Part shown: in pieces, positions 1 to 7,620 of the stretch
Layout: every line of letters begins with the position of its first letter
Numbering within the stretch: the first letter of the stretch is position 1
Source: Chitinophaga pinensis
Lineage (GTDB): Bacteria; Bacteroidota; Bacteroidia; Chitinophagales; Chitinophagaceae
NCBI RefSeq assembly: GCF_007896845.1
Contig: NZ_VOHS01000008.1
Coordinates: forward strand, 186,001 to 250,000
Direction: 5' to 3'
Length of the DNA: 64,000 bases
The notes under the pieces: model-generated
Told to the model about the DNA's origin: nothing
Database searches by the model: none
What the model saw: the letters and a program-made list of their open reading frames with translations, nothing else
Position numbers and translations under genes: made by a program

Positions 1-470
1 TACCGAGTGAGTTAAGCGTCAGAAAGATGCCTAAAGTCTCAGAAAAGATCTTTGTGATCTGACGAGGTTCAATGAAATACATTTCACCTACAGAATGAAT
101 AATCTCCGCCGTGTTAAGTACAGACTTCTGACCATTCAGTACCACTGAATAATTTTTCGCTTCCCGCTGCGTAATAATAGTCTTGTCATCCCCTTCTTTT
201 CCCGAGCTTTTAATCACTTTGGAACGTACAAGAATGTTATTATCGAAATCGCAGGAAATATCCAGATTAAATTTCGCCAGCAGTTTCATGTCCACTTTAC
301 TTTGGATAGAGATATTGCGGGATGCGCCGTTTACTTTACAATGTGCAGTCACGTTACCAATAACGTGATTACTGAAACGTATTTCGTAATTGTGCGTTTG
401 GGCGTGTAACAATGCACTGTTCAACGTAAACAGGCAGATAAACAGTGTAGACCAGATGGCGCCTTTCATG
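1..470 (-). CDS. DUF6134 family protein, 3' truncated by window edge
   Basis: Reading the minus strand from ATG at 470 gives an open frame that runs off the window at base 1 (156 codons seen). It begins with a signal peptide (MKGAIWSTLFICLFTLNSAL followed by LHAQ), so the product is exported. The mature part is beta-rich and contains an IEPRQITKIFSETLG stretch, which resembles the Bacteroidota family DUF6134. Function is unknown. It lies downstream of the oxidoreductase gene but is separated from it by a strong hairpin and has its own -7-like element, so it is probably transcribed alone. The C-terminus is outside the window. Confidence 0.6.
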
Positions 471-512
471 ATAAAGGTTTTGGCTATGTTGTAGTAATCC
501 TTACTTATATAG

Positions 513-520
513 CAAACGTA
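513..520 (-). promoter_or_regulatory. Putative -7 element of the DUF6134 gene
   Basis: On the minus strand the sequence TACGTTTG matches the Bacteroidota -7 consensus TAnnTTTG exactly and lies 42 nt upstream of the ATG at 470. No convincing TTTG -33 box is seen at the usual distance. Confidence 0.4.
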
Positions 521-556
521 CAGTCGCCTGTTTTGTTATATAGTATTAAATATAAT

Positions 557-584
557 AAAAATCCTGCCCCGAAAGGCAGGATTT
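557..584. terminator. Intrinsic terminator downstream of korA-like gene
   Basis: Perfect 11-bp inverted repeat AAAATCCTGCC / GGCAGGATTTT with a 6-nt loop. The A and T tracts make it usable on both strands. It separates the oxidoreductase gene from the DUF6134 gene. Confidence 0.85.
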
Positions 585-614
585 TATATAAATTATCATG
601 AAAGAATGACTGCA

Positions 615-2468
615 TTACTGCTGCAACATCTCTTTGATCTTGATTACCAATTCTCCTTTAGTAATAGGTACTCCCATTATTTTATTGTAACCAACCGCAT
701 CAATCAGGAACTGCTCACGGATGATCTTGATCAGCTGACCATTATTGATTTCAGGGATGAGTACTTTATCGTAGCTATGCAGTATTTCTGCAAGGTTTTT
801 AGGGAACGGACGCAGGTATCTGATGTGTGCATGTGCCACTTCATGACCTTCTGCCAGCAGTTCCAATACAGCACTCTTAATAGCTCCGTAGGTAGAACCC
901 CAACCCAGTACCAGTACCTTTCCTTTTTCAGGTCCCAGTTCGATGGTCTGTGGAGGAATATGATCAGCGATCTTGTCTACTTTCTCCTGACGGATACGCA
1001 CCATTAACTGATGGTTTTCAGGATCATAGCTCACGTTACCGGTAATGTTCTGTTTTTCCAGACCACCGATGCGGTGTTCCAGACCAGGTGTACCTGGTAC
1101 TGCCCATGGACGTACGAGATTTTCATCACGGTGATAAGGCAGGAACTGCTCTTCGTGATCTTCCAGTCCTTTTTTGAAAGTAACAGGGATCGCAGGCAGA
1201 TCTTTGCTCTGCGGGAAACGCCAAGGTTCAGCACCATTTGCGATATAACCATCGCTCAGGAAAATCACCGGCGTCATATGTGCAATTGAAATGCGGAATG
1301 CTTCAAATACTGCGCTGAAACAGTCTGACGGTGTAGACGCAGATACAATCGGCATCGGACACTCCCCGTTACGGCCATAATAAGCCTGCAGGAGATCAGA
1401 TTGTTCTGTTTTGGTAGGCAGACCGGTTGAAGGACCACCGCGCTGGATATTGACGATCAGCAGTGGAATTTCCAACATTACTGCCAGACCCATTGCTTCA
1501 CCTTTCAGTGCCATACCCGGACCGGAAGTAGTGGTAACACCCATATGGCCTCCATAAGAAGCGCCAATTGCGGAGGTAATACCAGCGATTTCATCTTCTG
1601 CCTGGAAAGTACGGATACCAAAGTTTTTATAACGGCTCAGTTCATGCAGGATATCAGAAGCCGGTGTGATAGGATAAGTACCCAGGAACAATGGCAGATC
1701 AGCTTTCTGACTTGCGGCGATCAGACCGTAAGCGAGGGCGGTATTACCAGTGATGCTGCGGTAGGTACCTGGCTCCATGCGTGCTTTTTCTACACGGAAA
1801 CGGGTGCTGAATGCTTCTACTGTTTCTGCGAAGTTATAACCTGCATGCAGGACCTTCAGGTTACTATCGAGGATATCCGGTTTCTTACCAAATTTCTCAT
1901 TCAGGAAGTTCTCGGTGCTCTCCATATTACGGTCGTACAACCAATAAAGGAAACCGAGTACAAACATGTTCTTTGCACGGTCTTTTTCCTTCATCCCCAT
2001 GCTCGATTCTTTCAATGCCTCGCGGGTCATTTTGGTCACGTCCATGGTGTGCAGCTGATAAGACTGCAGGGAACCGTCTTCCAATGGATTTACGCCGTCA
2101 GGATAGTTGGCCAGACGCAGGTTTTTAGCATCAAAACCATCTGTATTAGCGATGATGATACCACCTTTTTTCAGGCTTTTCAGGTTGGCTTTTAACGCAG
2201 CTGCGTTCATGGCCACCAGTACATCACAGGCGTCACCCGGGGTGAAAATACGGTTAGAGGAAAAGTGCAGCTGGAAGCCGCTCACGCCAGCAAGGGTTCC
2301 CTGCGGGGCGCGTATTTCTGCCGGAAAATCCGGAAATGTGCTCAGGTCATTGCCGATCAACGCGGTATTATTGGAAAACTGCGTACCAGTCAACTGCATA
2401 CCGTCTCCACTGTCGCCAGCAAATTTTATCACTACATCTTCTATCTGTTGAACCGAAGTATTTGACAT
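615..2468 (-). CDS. korA: 2-oxoacid:acceptor oxidoreductase subunit alpha (fused gamma-alpha)
   Basis: This is the large subunit of a KorAB-type 2-oxoglutarate/2-oxoacid:ferredoxin oxidoreductase, which makes acyl-CoA, CO2 and reduced ferredoxin in the cytoplasm. Residues about 11-200 form the gamma domain, with FAGDSGDGMQLTG at 15-27. The alpha domain follows, with the TYPITPASD motif at 264-272. The length of 617 aa is typical for the fused gamma-alpha form in Bacteroidota. The thiamine-diphosphate-binding beta subunit (KorB) is needed for activity and usually sits directly next to this gene. Here a terminator and an unrelated gene follow, and no beta gene lies upstream. The family call is sure; the exact substrate is inferred. 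Confidence 0.9.
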   Translation of the reverse strand: MSNTSVQQIEDVVIKFAGDSGDGMQLTGTQFSNNTALIGNDLSTFPDFPAEIRAPQGTLAGVSGFQLHFSSNRIFTPGDACDVLVAMNAAALKANLKSLKKGGIIIANTDGFDAKNLRLANYPDGVNPLEDGSLQSYQLHTMDVTKMTREALKESSMGMKEKDRAKNMFVLGFLYWLYDRNMESTENFLNEKFGKKPDILDSNLKVLHAGYNFAETVEAFSTRFRVEKARMEPGTYRSITGNTALAYGLIAASQKADLPLFLGTYPITPASDILHELSRYKNFGIRTFQAEDEIAGITSAIGASYGGHMGVTTTSGPGMALKGEAMGLAVMLEIPLLIVNIQRGGPSTGLPTKTEQSDLLQAYYGRNGECPMPIVSASTPSDCFSAVFEAFRISIAHMTPVIFLSDGYIANGAEPWRFPQSKDLPAIPVTFKKGLEDHEEQFLPYHRDENLVRPWAVPGTPGLEHRIGGLEKQNITGNVSYDPENHQLMVRIRQEKVDKIADHIPPQTIELGPEKGKVLVLGWGSTYGAIKSAVLELLAEGHEVAHAHIRYLRPFPKNLAEILHSYDKVLIPEINNGQLIKIIREQFLIDAVGYNKIMGVPITKGELVIKIKEMLQQ

Positions 2469-2918
2469 TGAATATCTTATTTAACTATCCTTTGTTTTTC
2501 AGGCTGTAAATTTAATCATTCGTCAGGTAGTAACCTCCGATATATTAAAGCGGACAGCCAAGGTCAGGGATGACAAAAGTACACAAAGTCGATAGACTTT
2601 TCCGAAGAGTGCTATATAGTTTAATGTTATGCCGCATAACTTTAAGTAATTATGCGAGCCACACACCACCTTCGCTGTTTACAGTCTGCCTGATCCGGAC
2701 CGCAAAGCTATAGTAGCTTTGCATTCATTGTTTATGTATTTGGGAAATTGATGATGCAGTTACTGTTTTCATTCCTACGCCTCTCAAATTGGGGGCTCAC
2801 TGCCTGAAAAATATAGGTTGTGCAACAAATACTTAGTTTTTTACATTATAAATCCCTGTAATCAGTGACTGAAATTCTTGCTGAAATTGTAATTTCGTAG
2901 GGACTAAACCTTTTTATC
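2469..2918. other. 450-bp divergent intergenic region
   Basis: No supported gene. It must hold the promoters of korA (minus) and the Bax-inhibitor-like gene (plus), but no full -33/-7 pair is clear. A perfect 9-bp inverted repeat GCAAAGCTA-TAG-TAGCTTTGC at 2702-2722 lies in the middle and could be an operator or a small hairpin. TAATTTCG at 2890-2897 is a weak -7 candidate for the plus-strand gene. Confidence 0.5.
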
Positions 2919-3662
2919 ATGGCATTATTTGGATCCGGCAGCAACCCTATATTGAGTGACAAAACACTACAAAAAGCAGGTTCTCAAAGTACAGAAGGCA
3001 CCATGACCATCAATGGCACCATTGGCAAAATGGCCTTCTTATTAGCATTGGTAGTAGCTGCCGCAGTTTATGCATGGGGTGTTCCCGGCAGAAACCAGAA
3101 TCCCCTTCCGTTCCTTTATGGCGGTATGATCGCTGGTATTATCATCACCATCATTATTATATTTAAGAACGAGTGGGCACAGTATCTTGCGCCGGCTTAC
3201 GCAATTGCGGAAGGCCTGACACTGGGTGTATTTTCCGTGCTGTTTCACAACCTCTATAATGGTATTGTATACCAGGCAGTAGGGCTCACCTTTGGTGTTT
3301 TCGCCGCTATGCTGATCTTGTACAGAACCCGTATCATCCGTGTAACGGAAAGGTTCAAACAGATCGTTTTCACTGCTGTTGCCGGTATCGCAATATTCTA
3401 TGCATTAGCATGGATACTGAGCATGTTCAATGTGCGTATTCCATTTCTGCATGAAGGAAGCCCGATGGGTATTATCTTTTCCCTCATTGTAGTTGGAGTT
3501 GCGTCCCTGCGCCTGTGTATTGATTTTGATTTCATCGAGAAAGGTGCACAACAGCATGCTCCAAAACATGTTGAGTGGCTGGCCTCTTTTGGTATGCTGC
3601 TGACCCTGGTCTGGCTGTATCTTGAAATTCTGAATCTGCTTGCCAAACTGAACAGAAGATAA
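2919..3662 (+). CDS. Bax inhibitor-1/YccA family membrane protein
   Basis: A 247-aa integral inner-membrane protein with about seven hydrophobic segments, the first near residues 37-55 and the last near 222-240. The N-terminus (SNPILSDKTLQKA) and the final acidic/hydrophobic segments match the bacterial Bax-inhibitor-1 / YccA-like family (COG4760 type). The family is linked to ion leak and membrane-protein quality control, but the role in Bacteroidota is not established. It is a single gene, followed directly by the insertion sequence; the IS end hairpin may now act as its terminator. Confidence 0.85.
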   Translation: MALFGSGSNPILSDKTLQKAGSQSTEGTMTINGTIGKMAFLLALVVAAAVYAWGVPGRNQNPLPFLYGGMIAGIIITIIIIFKNEWAQYLAPAYAIAEGLTLGVFSVLFHNLYNGIVYQAVGLTFGVFAAMLILYRTRIIRVTERFKQIVFTAVAGIAIFYALAWILSMFNVRIPFLHEGSPMGIIFSLIVVGVASLRLCIDFDFIEKGAQQHAPKHVEWLASFGMLLTLVWLYLEILNLLAKLNRR

Positions 3663-3686
3663 AATCTTTATAACAGATAGATAGTA

Positions 3687-3708
3687 CAAAAGGGGGCGTC
3701 TCATAAGT
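3687..3708 (+). repeat. IS left terminal inverted repeat
   Basis: Starts ACAAAAGGGG and continues to GTCTCATAA. It matches the reverse complement of 5423-5444 at 19 of 21 positions, with two mismatches at positions 11-12. Confidence 0.7.
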
Positions 3709-3759
3709 TGAGACGTTCCCTTTTATGTTTTTATACTGTTATACCAGCCGATACGGTGT

Positions 3760-3793
3760 ATTATATACTTAAAAGATATTTTAAGTATATAAT
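3760..3793. repeat. Perfect 15-bp AT-rich palindrome inside IS, 3' of transposase
   Basis: ATTATATACTTAAAA (3760-3774), loop GATA, TTTTAAGTATATAAT (3779-3793). It lies just after the transposase stop, inside the element. It could be a transcription terminator, or a structure that blocks read-through from outside into the transposase. Confidence 0.7.
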
Positions 3794-3822
3794 CGATATT
3801 TTGAAGTTTAGTTTTAGGTTTC

Positions 3823-5365
3823 TTAGGCGATTTTCTTCCTAAGATTGTGCGCTAGAGCTAATAAGCCAGTCTCTATTTCGACTTTTTCGATGCCACGGAG
3901 CATAAATCTCCTGAAGTGGTGATTATGTTTGATATTACCAAAAACAGATTCTACATCAAAACATCGCTGTTTACGTTTAGCTATGCCCCGTCTTGTTTTC
4001 AACCGCTTATCTGCCCTCGATTTTAGCCGTTTTAGATTATGATTAATTTCAATCACACGGTTACCTTTTGCCTGATGGCATAACTTTTTTAACCTACAAT
4101 ACTTACAACTCTCTGTTTCATATTTTGTGATCGTCTGTAGAAAGCCTGTTGTTGTTTGCTTGGTGTAGGTGCCCACATTATGCATCGGTTTGCCTTTCGG
4201 ACACTTATATTGGTCGTTGCTCTCGTCGTAAACTAATTTATCAGATGAATAAGGATTTTTCTCCTTTTTTCGCTTGCGCTGCTGTCTGTCAAACTGATTA
4301 TGTTTCACATAAGCAGTGATCTGTTTAGATTCAAGCCATTGATAGTTTTGTTCACTACCATAACCTGCATCCGCGGTAATATTGGTTGGTTTTGCCTTGT
4401 AGGTCTTTATATGCTGTTCCAGGTGGGCGATTAGCGTATTGGTATCGGTGCTTTGTTGATGAAGGCTATAATTTACAATGTACTGATTATTGGTGCTTAC
4501 CTGAACATTATACGCTGGTTTCAATTGGCCATTTTTCATATGGTCTTCTTTGAGCCGCATAAATGTCGCATCTGGATCTGTTTTACTCATGCTACTACGG
4601 CCGCAACCTATCCGATTTTCTTGCCCCTCATATTTATCAAGCGCTGCAGGCCAGTTCTTCTTACCATAGCTGAGTTTCTGGCGGATATTTTTGTCAATGT
4701 CTTTGTCCTTTAACGCTTCGTTTATTTTATTAATAGTCTCAGTTATTTTTTCACTATCAATTTTATCAAACCCACTCGGATCGGTATCATCCATTTCTGA
4801 TGCAGCCACCTGTTGAGCATATTCCCAAAGCTCGCAAAGTTGTTTTTTGATCTTTTCCCGGTTTGATTTAATAGAATTGCCCCATACAAAAGTATACCGG
4901 TTCGCATTTGCTTCAATTTTAGTCCCGTCTGTGTACAACTCTTTTATACTTAGAAGACCTTCCTGGCACAGCAATTCAACTACCTGGCTGAAAATGGGAC
5001 GTAACGTCCGCTGCAAGCGCTTACCCCGGAACCTATTGATTGTATTATGATCAGGCTTATTTAGACCTGCCAACCACATGAAATTTATATTCTGACTAAC
5101 TGCTTCTTCTATTTTGCGGCTGCTATATATTATTAATGTAAGCATATACCAAAATCTTTAGTAATACTTTGGGATGATAGCTACTGGCTCCGCCTGTCTT
5201 GTACTCGGCAATTAGCTTGCTAATATCGATTTTATCAAGAATGGCCGCCACTATCCTTACCGGATGATTGGCTGCCACCATATCATTTAAATCGAGCGGA
5301 ATTAGCGACAGCTGATTCTGATGAGTAGCTTTAAATGTTACCGTAAGACTTTTTCCTCTTGCCAT
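3823..5365 (-). pseudogene. IS1182-family transposase, frameshifted
   Basis: Two overlapping minus-strand frames together make one transposase. The N-terminal 80 codons (5365-5123) end with KILVYAYINNI then stop. The rest (5145-3823) picks up with IYSSRKIEEAV in another frame. Joining them restores a family motif (AY-INN-IYSSRKIEE) if two bases are added to the AT run at 5124-5131, so a 2-nt deletion (AT repeat contraction) is the simplest reading. The N-terminal DUF772-like region is followed by a DDE catalytic domain, with candidate acidic residues in LYTDGTKIEA, ITADAGYGS and VESVFGNIKH. Full length would be about 510 aa, normal for IS1182. Programmed frameshifting is possible but not usual for this family. 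Confidence 0.85.
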
Positions 5366-5419
5366 AACATTAAGTTACGATCTACTTTTCAAAACAATAT
5401 AAAAAGGGCCGCCTCATTT

Positions 5420-5647
5420 TTATTTATGAGACAGCCCCTTTTGTTGGCAGTATGCGCCATTTTGTTGTGTACCTTCTCCATATTGACATGACCATTTTAC
5501 ACCTTCTGACAGGTTTATGTTAAGGCCTAATCCCCTATTGTTAAAGCCTTTGTAAAGGAATGTTAAAACCCCTCCTGATATTTCGGCAACTGGTCTGGTG
5601 GCATGGTAATTGATCTTTTCTATATGAAGTTCTTTAATTGATTTCAT
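5420..5647 (-). CDS. Small Cys-containing ORF ending in the IS repeat (doubtful)
   Basis: A 75-codon frame beginning MKSIKELHIEKINYHATRP and containing a glycine-rich middle and two cysteines (WSCQYGEG and GAYCQQ). It is not a family I recognise. Its last eight residues and stop (QQKGLSHK) are read from the right terminal repeat of the insertion sequence, so any original C-terminus has been replaced or cut off. It may be the remnant of a small gene, for example a peptide precursor, or a chance frame. No ribosome-binding site is seen, which is normal for this phylum. Confidence 0.3.
   Translation of the reverse strand: MKSIKELHIEKINYHATRPVAEISGGVLTFLYKGFNNRGLGLNINLSEGVKWSCQYGEGTQQNGAYCQQKGLSHK
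5423..5444 (-). repeat. IS right terminal inverted repeat
   Basis: Read on the minus strand it starts ACAAAAGGGGCT and continues GTCTCATAA, matching the left end at 3687-3708 except for two bases. It also forms the 3' half of a hairpin with 5404-5416. Confidence 0.7.
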
Positions 5648-5706
5648 CAGCAGATATGCTTACACCACAAGGCCATACTTTTTTGTATAACCTTAAATCT
5701 GACAAT

Positions 5707-6024
5707 ATGAACAAAGTTCAAGTAAGCATATTCGCCCTTGCAGTTATAGCTATTGCAGCATTCTCTTTCCGCAATATGGAAGGAGGTTCCATCACAGGTA
5801 AAGTAACACCATTGGATGGAGCGAGCACAGCCTGGGCCATTTATGGTGCAGACACACTCAAAGCTGATGTGCTGGACGGCACATTCAATGTACAGGGCGC
5901 GAAAGTTGGTAACTACACCGTGATCATCAGTGCGAAGCAACCATTTAAAAATGTGACGCTGAGCGATGTGAAAGTAGAGGAAGGAAAAGTGACCGACCTG
6001 GGCGAAATCAAATTAGAACAATAA
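5707..6024 (+). CDS. Small exported protein with carboxypeptidase-regulatory-like fold
   Basis: I chose the ATG at 5707 over an earlier in-frame start at 5638 because it begins directly with a signal segment (MNKVQVSIFALAVIAIAAFSF). The 105-residue product then has a single beta-sandwich domain: GSITGKVTPLDGAS near residue 27 and a closing VEEGKVTDLGEIKLEQ. This is the pattern of CarboxypepD_reg-like / transthyretin-type domains, common on exported Bacteroidota proteins. The function is not known. It stands alone and is followed by a strong terminator. Confidence 0.7.
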   Translation: MNKVQVSIFALAVIAIAAFSFRNMEGGSITGKVTPLDGASTAWAIYGADTLKADVLDGTFNVQGAKVGNYTVIISAKQPFKNVTLSDVKVEEGKVTDLGEIKLEQ

Positions 6025-6063
6025 ACAAGAGCAATAGTTGGTTTTCATAGGGGTTAATCAAAA

Positions 6064-6100
6064 AGCCGGTTCCATACGTCCGTATGGCCGGCTCTTTTTT
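6064..6100 (+). terminator. Intrinsic terminator
   Basis: AGCCGG-TT-CCATACG pairs with CGTATGG-CCGGCT around a 2-nt loop and is followed by a run of eight or more T residues. Confidence 0.9.
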
Positions 6101-6171
6101 TTGTACATAATCAGCCCGTTTAGGGGTACTTCTTCCATTTGCCGTTATAATGTTCAAAGTCCCCTAAAAAG

Positions 6172-6927
6172 ATGAAAGCATTGAACTATAAAAGCATTTT
6201 TTGCGGCAAATGGAGCTCCGCTGGCTGGGAGCTGCTTTTACTTGCATTTTTCAGCATTGCGCTGACAGCCTGTAACAAGGAAATAATATCCGGTTCCGGC
6301 GTTGTTATCACGGAAACAAGACAGGTCCCTGCCTTTTCTGACGTAGCGGCTGAGGGCTCCTTCCGTGTACATTTAAGACAAGGTAACGACGGCCCCGTGG
6401 AAGTAACTGCAGATGACAATGTCATGCGGGCGATAGATACCTATGTCAGTGGCAGTACATTGCATCTGCGTATTAAAAGCGGTGTGAAGCTGCATACCTC
6501 CAGAGATATTGATATCTATGTGAATTCCACCAGATACTATGGGGTGTCTTTTTCAGGCGCCGGCAGTGTGGAAAGCCTTGATACGATAAAAACAGACCGT
6601 TTCTCCTATAAAATGGACGGCAGTGGCAATGCCCGTTTCAGGATAGTGACCGACAGACTGGAAACGGAGGTAGATGGCAGCGGTAACATCCAGTTGTTTG
6701 GCAGTGCCACCAATTTCCATAGCGAGATCAATGGCAGCGGAGATATCAGCGGGCTGGACCTGATCTGTCAGGATGCCAATCTTTATGTCAAAGGATCAGG
6801 TAATCATACTCTCAGCGTATCACACTCCCTTGATGTAAGCATACGTGGCAGCGGAGATGTCAGGTATAAAGGCCCCGCCACCGTAAATTCAGACATAAAG
6901 GGATCAGGAAAAGTTATCAAATTATAA
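6172..6927 (+). CDS. GIN-domain (DUF2807) lipoprotein
   Basis: A 251-aa exported protein. The signal peptide ends in a lipobox, LTAC, near residue 33, so it is probably a lipoprotein. The mature part is a right-handed beta-helix of the head GIN domain family (DUF2807), with many SGSGN / GSGDI turns (for example DGSGNAR, DGSGNIQ, NGSGDIS, KGSGN, RGSGDVR). The family is described as a putative adhesin head, but no binding partner is known. It lies just upstream of an ECF sigma factor gene in the same direction with an 18-nt gap to the earliest possible sigma start, so the two may be cotranscribed. Confidence 0.85.
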   Translation: MKALNYKSIFCGKWSSAGWELLLLAFFSIALTACNKEIISGSGVVITETRQVPAFSDVAAEGSFRVHLRQGNDGPVEVTADDNVMRAIDTYVSGSTLHLRIKSGVKLHTSRDIDIYVNSTRYYGVSFSGAGSVESLDTIKTDRFSYKMDGSGNARFRIVTDRLETEVDGSGNIQLFGSATNFHSEINGSGDISGLDLICQDANLYVKGSGNHTLSVSHSLDVSIRGSGDVRYKGPATVNSDIKGSGKVIKL

Positions 6928-7017
6928 ATACCGAAAGCGTCACACATGCAGGCTGGTTACATAACAGCATTTTCAGGTACTGCCAGCACTTTTGTGAGCA
7001 GGAATAAGGACAAAACC

Positions 7018-7025
7018 TATTTTTG
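7018..7025 (+). promoter_or_regulatory. Possible -7 element upstream of the sigma gene
   Basis: TATTTTTG fits TAnnTTTG exactly; a TTTG at 6991-6994 is 23 nt upstream, slightly far for a -33 box. A start site near 7032 would leave almost no leader for the ATG at 7030, so either transcripts are near leaderless or translation begins at the in-frame ATG at 7063. Confidence 0.3.
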
Positions 7026-7029
7026 CACT

Positions 7030-7617
7030 ATGCCGGAAAATGCAGAACTACAGCAACTATTAATGGAGAATGAAGATGCCTTTATGGAAGCGCTCTTCAG
7101 GACCTACTTTTCATTTGTCTGCAAGACCATCTACCGTATTGTACAAAGCAATGCAACAGCGGAAGACCTTGCACAGGATGTGTTCATTAAGATCTGGAAC
7201 AGGCGCACAGAGCTGCACCAGGTATACTTTAAAGCATATTTGCAGAGAGCAGCTATCAATATGGCACTGGATTATCTTGATAAAAATAAACGCAGAGGTG
7301 TACATATGCCCATGGAGGAATATATGGAACCTGTACAGGCTGCGCCTGCCGGTCAGAGTCTTCACCAGACCACCCGGCATATACAGCAGGCGATCGATAA
7401 ACTGCCTGAAAAATGCAGAGAGATCTTTATTCTCAGTCGTTATGAAGAACTATCCTACCGGGAGATTGCTACTACGCTGAATATATCTGTAAAGACCGTC
7501 GAAAACCAGATGATGACAGCGCTTAAAAAACTACGGGTATCCCTGCAGGATTATTTACAGGTATTGATCCTGTTTCTGGCAGGCAGCGCTATTTATCCTT
7601 TACTTTTACAATTTTAA
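7030..7617 (+). CDS. ECF-type RNA polymerase sigma-70 factor
   Basis: A sigma factor of the Bacteroidota ECF group that works with FecR-like anti-sigma factors. I start it at ATG 7030 (MPENAELQQLLMENEDAFME) rather than at 6946, since the extra N-terminus is unlike the family. Region 2 covers ALFRTYFSFVCK to AEDLAQDVFIKIWNRR; region 4 has LSYREIATTLNISVKTVENQ, the -35-recognition helix-turn-helix. The length of 195 aa is normal. A hydrophobic tail (LIFLAG-type segment) ends the protein, which is common in this group. The next gene, 3 nt away, is its likely anti-sigma factor. No SusC-like receptor follows, so the signal source is unclear. Confidence 0.9.
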   Translation: MPENAELQQLLMENEDAFMEALFRTYFSFVCKTIYRIVQSNATAEDLAQDVFIKIWNRRTELHQVYFKAYLQRAAINMALDYLDKNKRRGVHMPMEEYMEPVQAAPAGQSLHQTTRHIQQAIDKLPEKCREIFILSRYEELSYREIATTLNISVKTVENQMMTALKKLRVSLQDYLQVLILFLAGSAIYPLLLQF

Positions 7618-7620
7618 TGT

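Larger units (their letters stand above)
3687..5444 (-). mobile_element. IS1182-family insertion sequence (probably inactive copy)
   Basis: The element of about 1.76 kb consists of one transposase gene on the minus strand between imperfect terminal inverted repeats at 3687-3708 and 5423-5444 (19 of 21 positions identical). Each end also folds on itself into a terminator-like hairpin (3689-3724 and 5401-5440). No clear target-site duplication is visible outside the repeats, so the exact outer borders are uncertain by a few bases. The transposase frame is interrupted, so transposition would need help from an intact copy. The element lies between a Bax-inhibitor-like gene and a small ORF whose 3' end runs into the right terminal repeat. 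Confidence 0.8.

Noticed and set aside
1545..2195. 216-aa plus-strand frame opposite korA
   Set aside because: Cys/Phe-rich shadow frame with no domain; korA is certain in this region.
3760..3793. 15-bp palindrome as a plasmid or phage attachment site
   Set aside because: It is inside the insertion sequence right behind the transposase, so a transcription structure of the IS is a simpler reading.
5420..5560. Class IIa bacteriocin-like motif (QYGEG..C) in the ORF beside the IS
   Set aside because: The YGNGV consensus and the Cys pair spacing are not met, and there are no immunity or export genes nearby.
5638..5706. Earlier start for the small carboxypeptidase-regulatory-like protein
   Set aside because: The extra 23 residues precede a complete signal peptide that begins at 5707.
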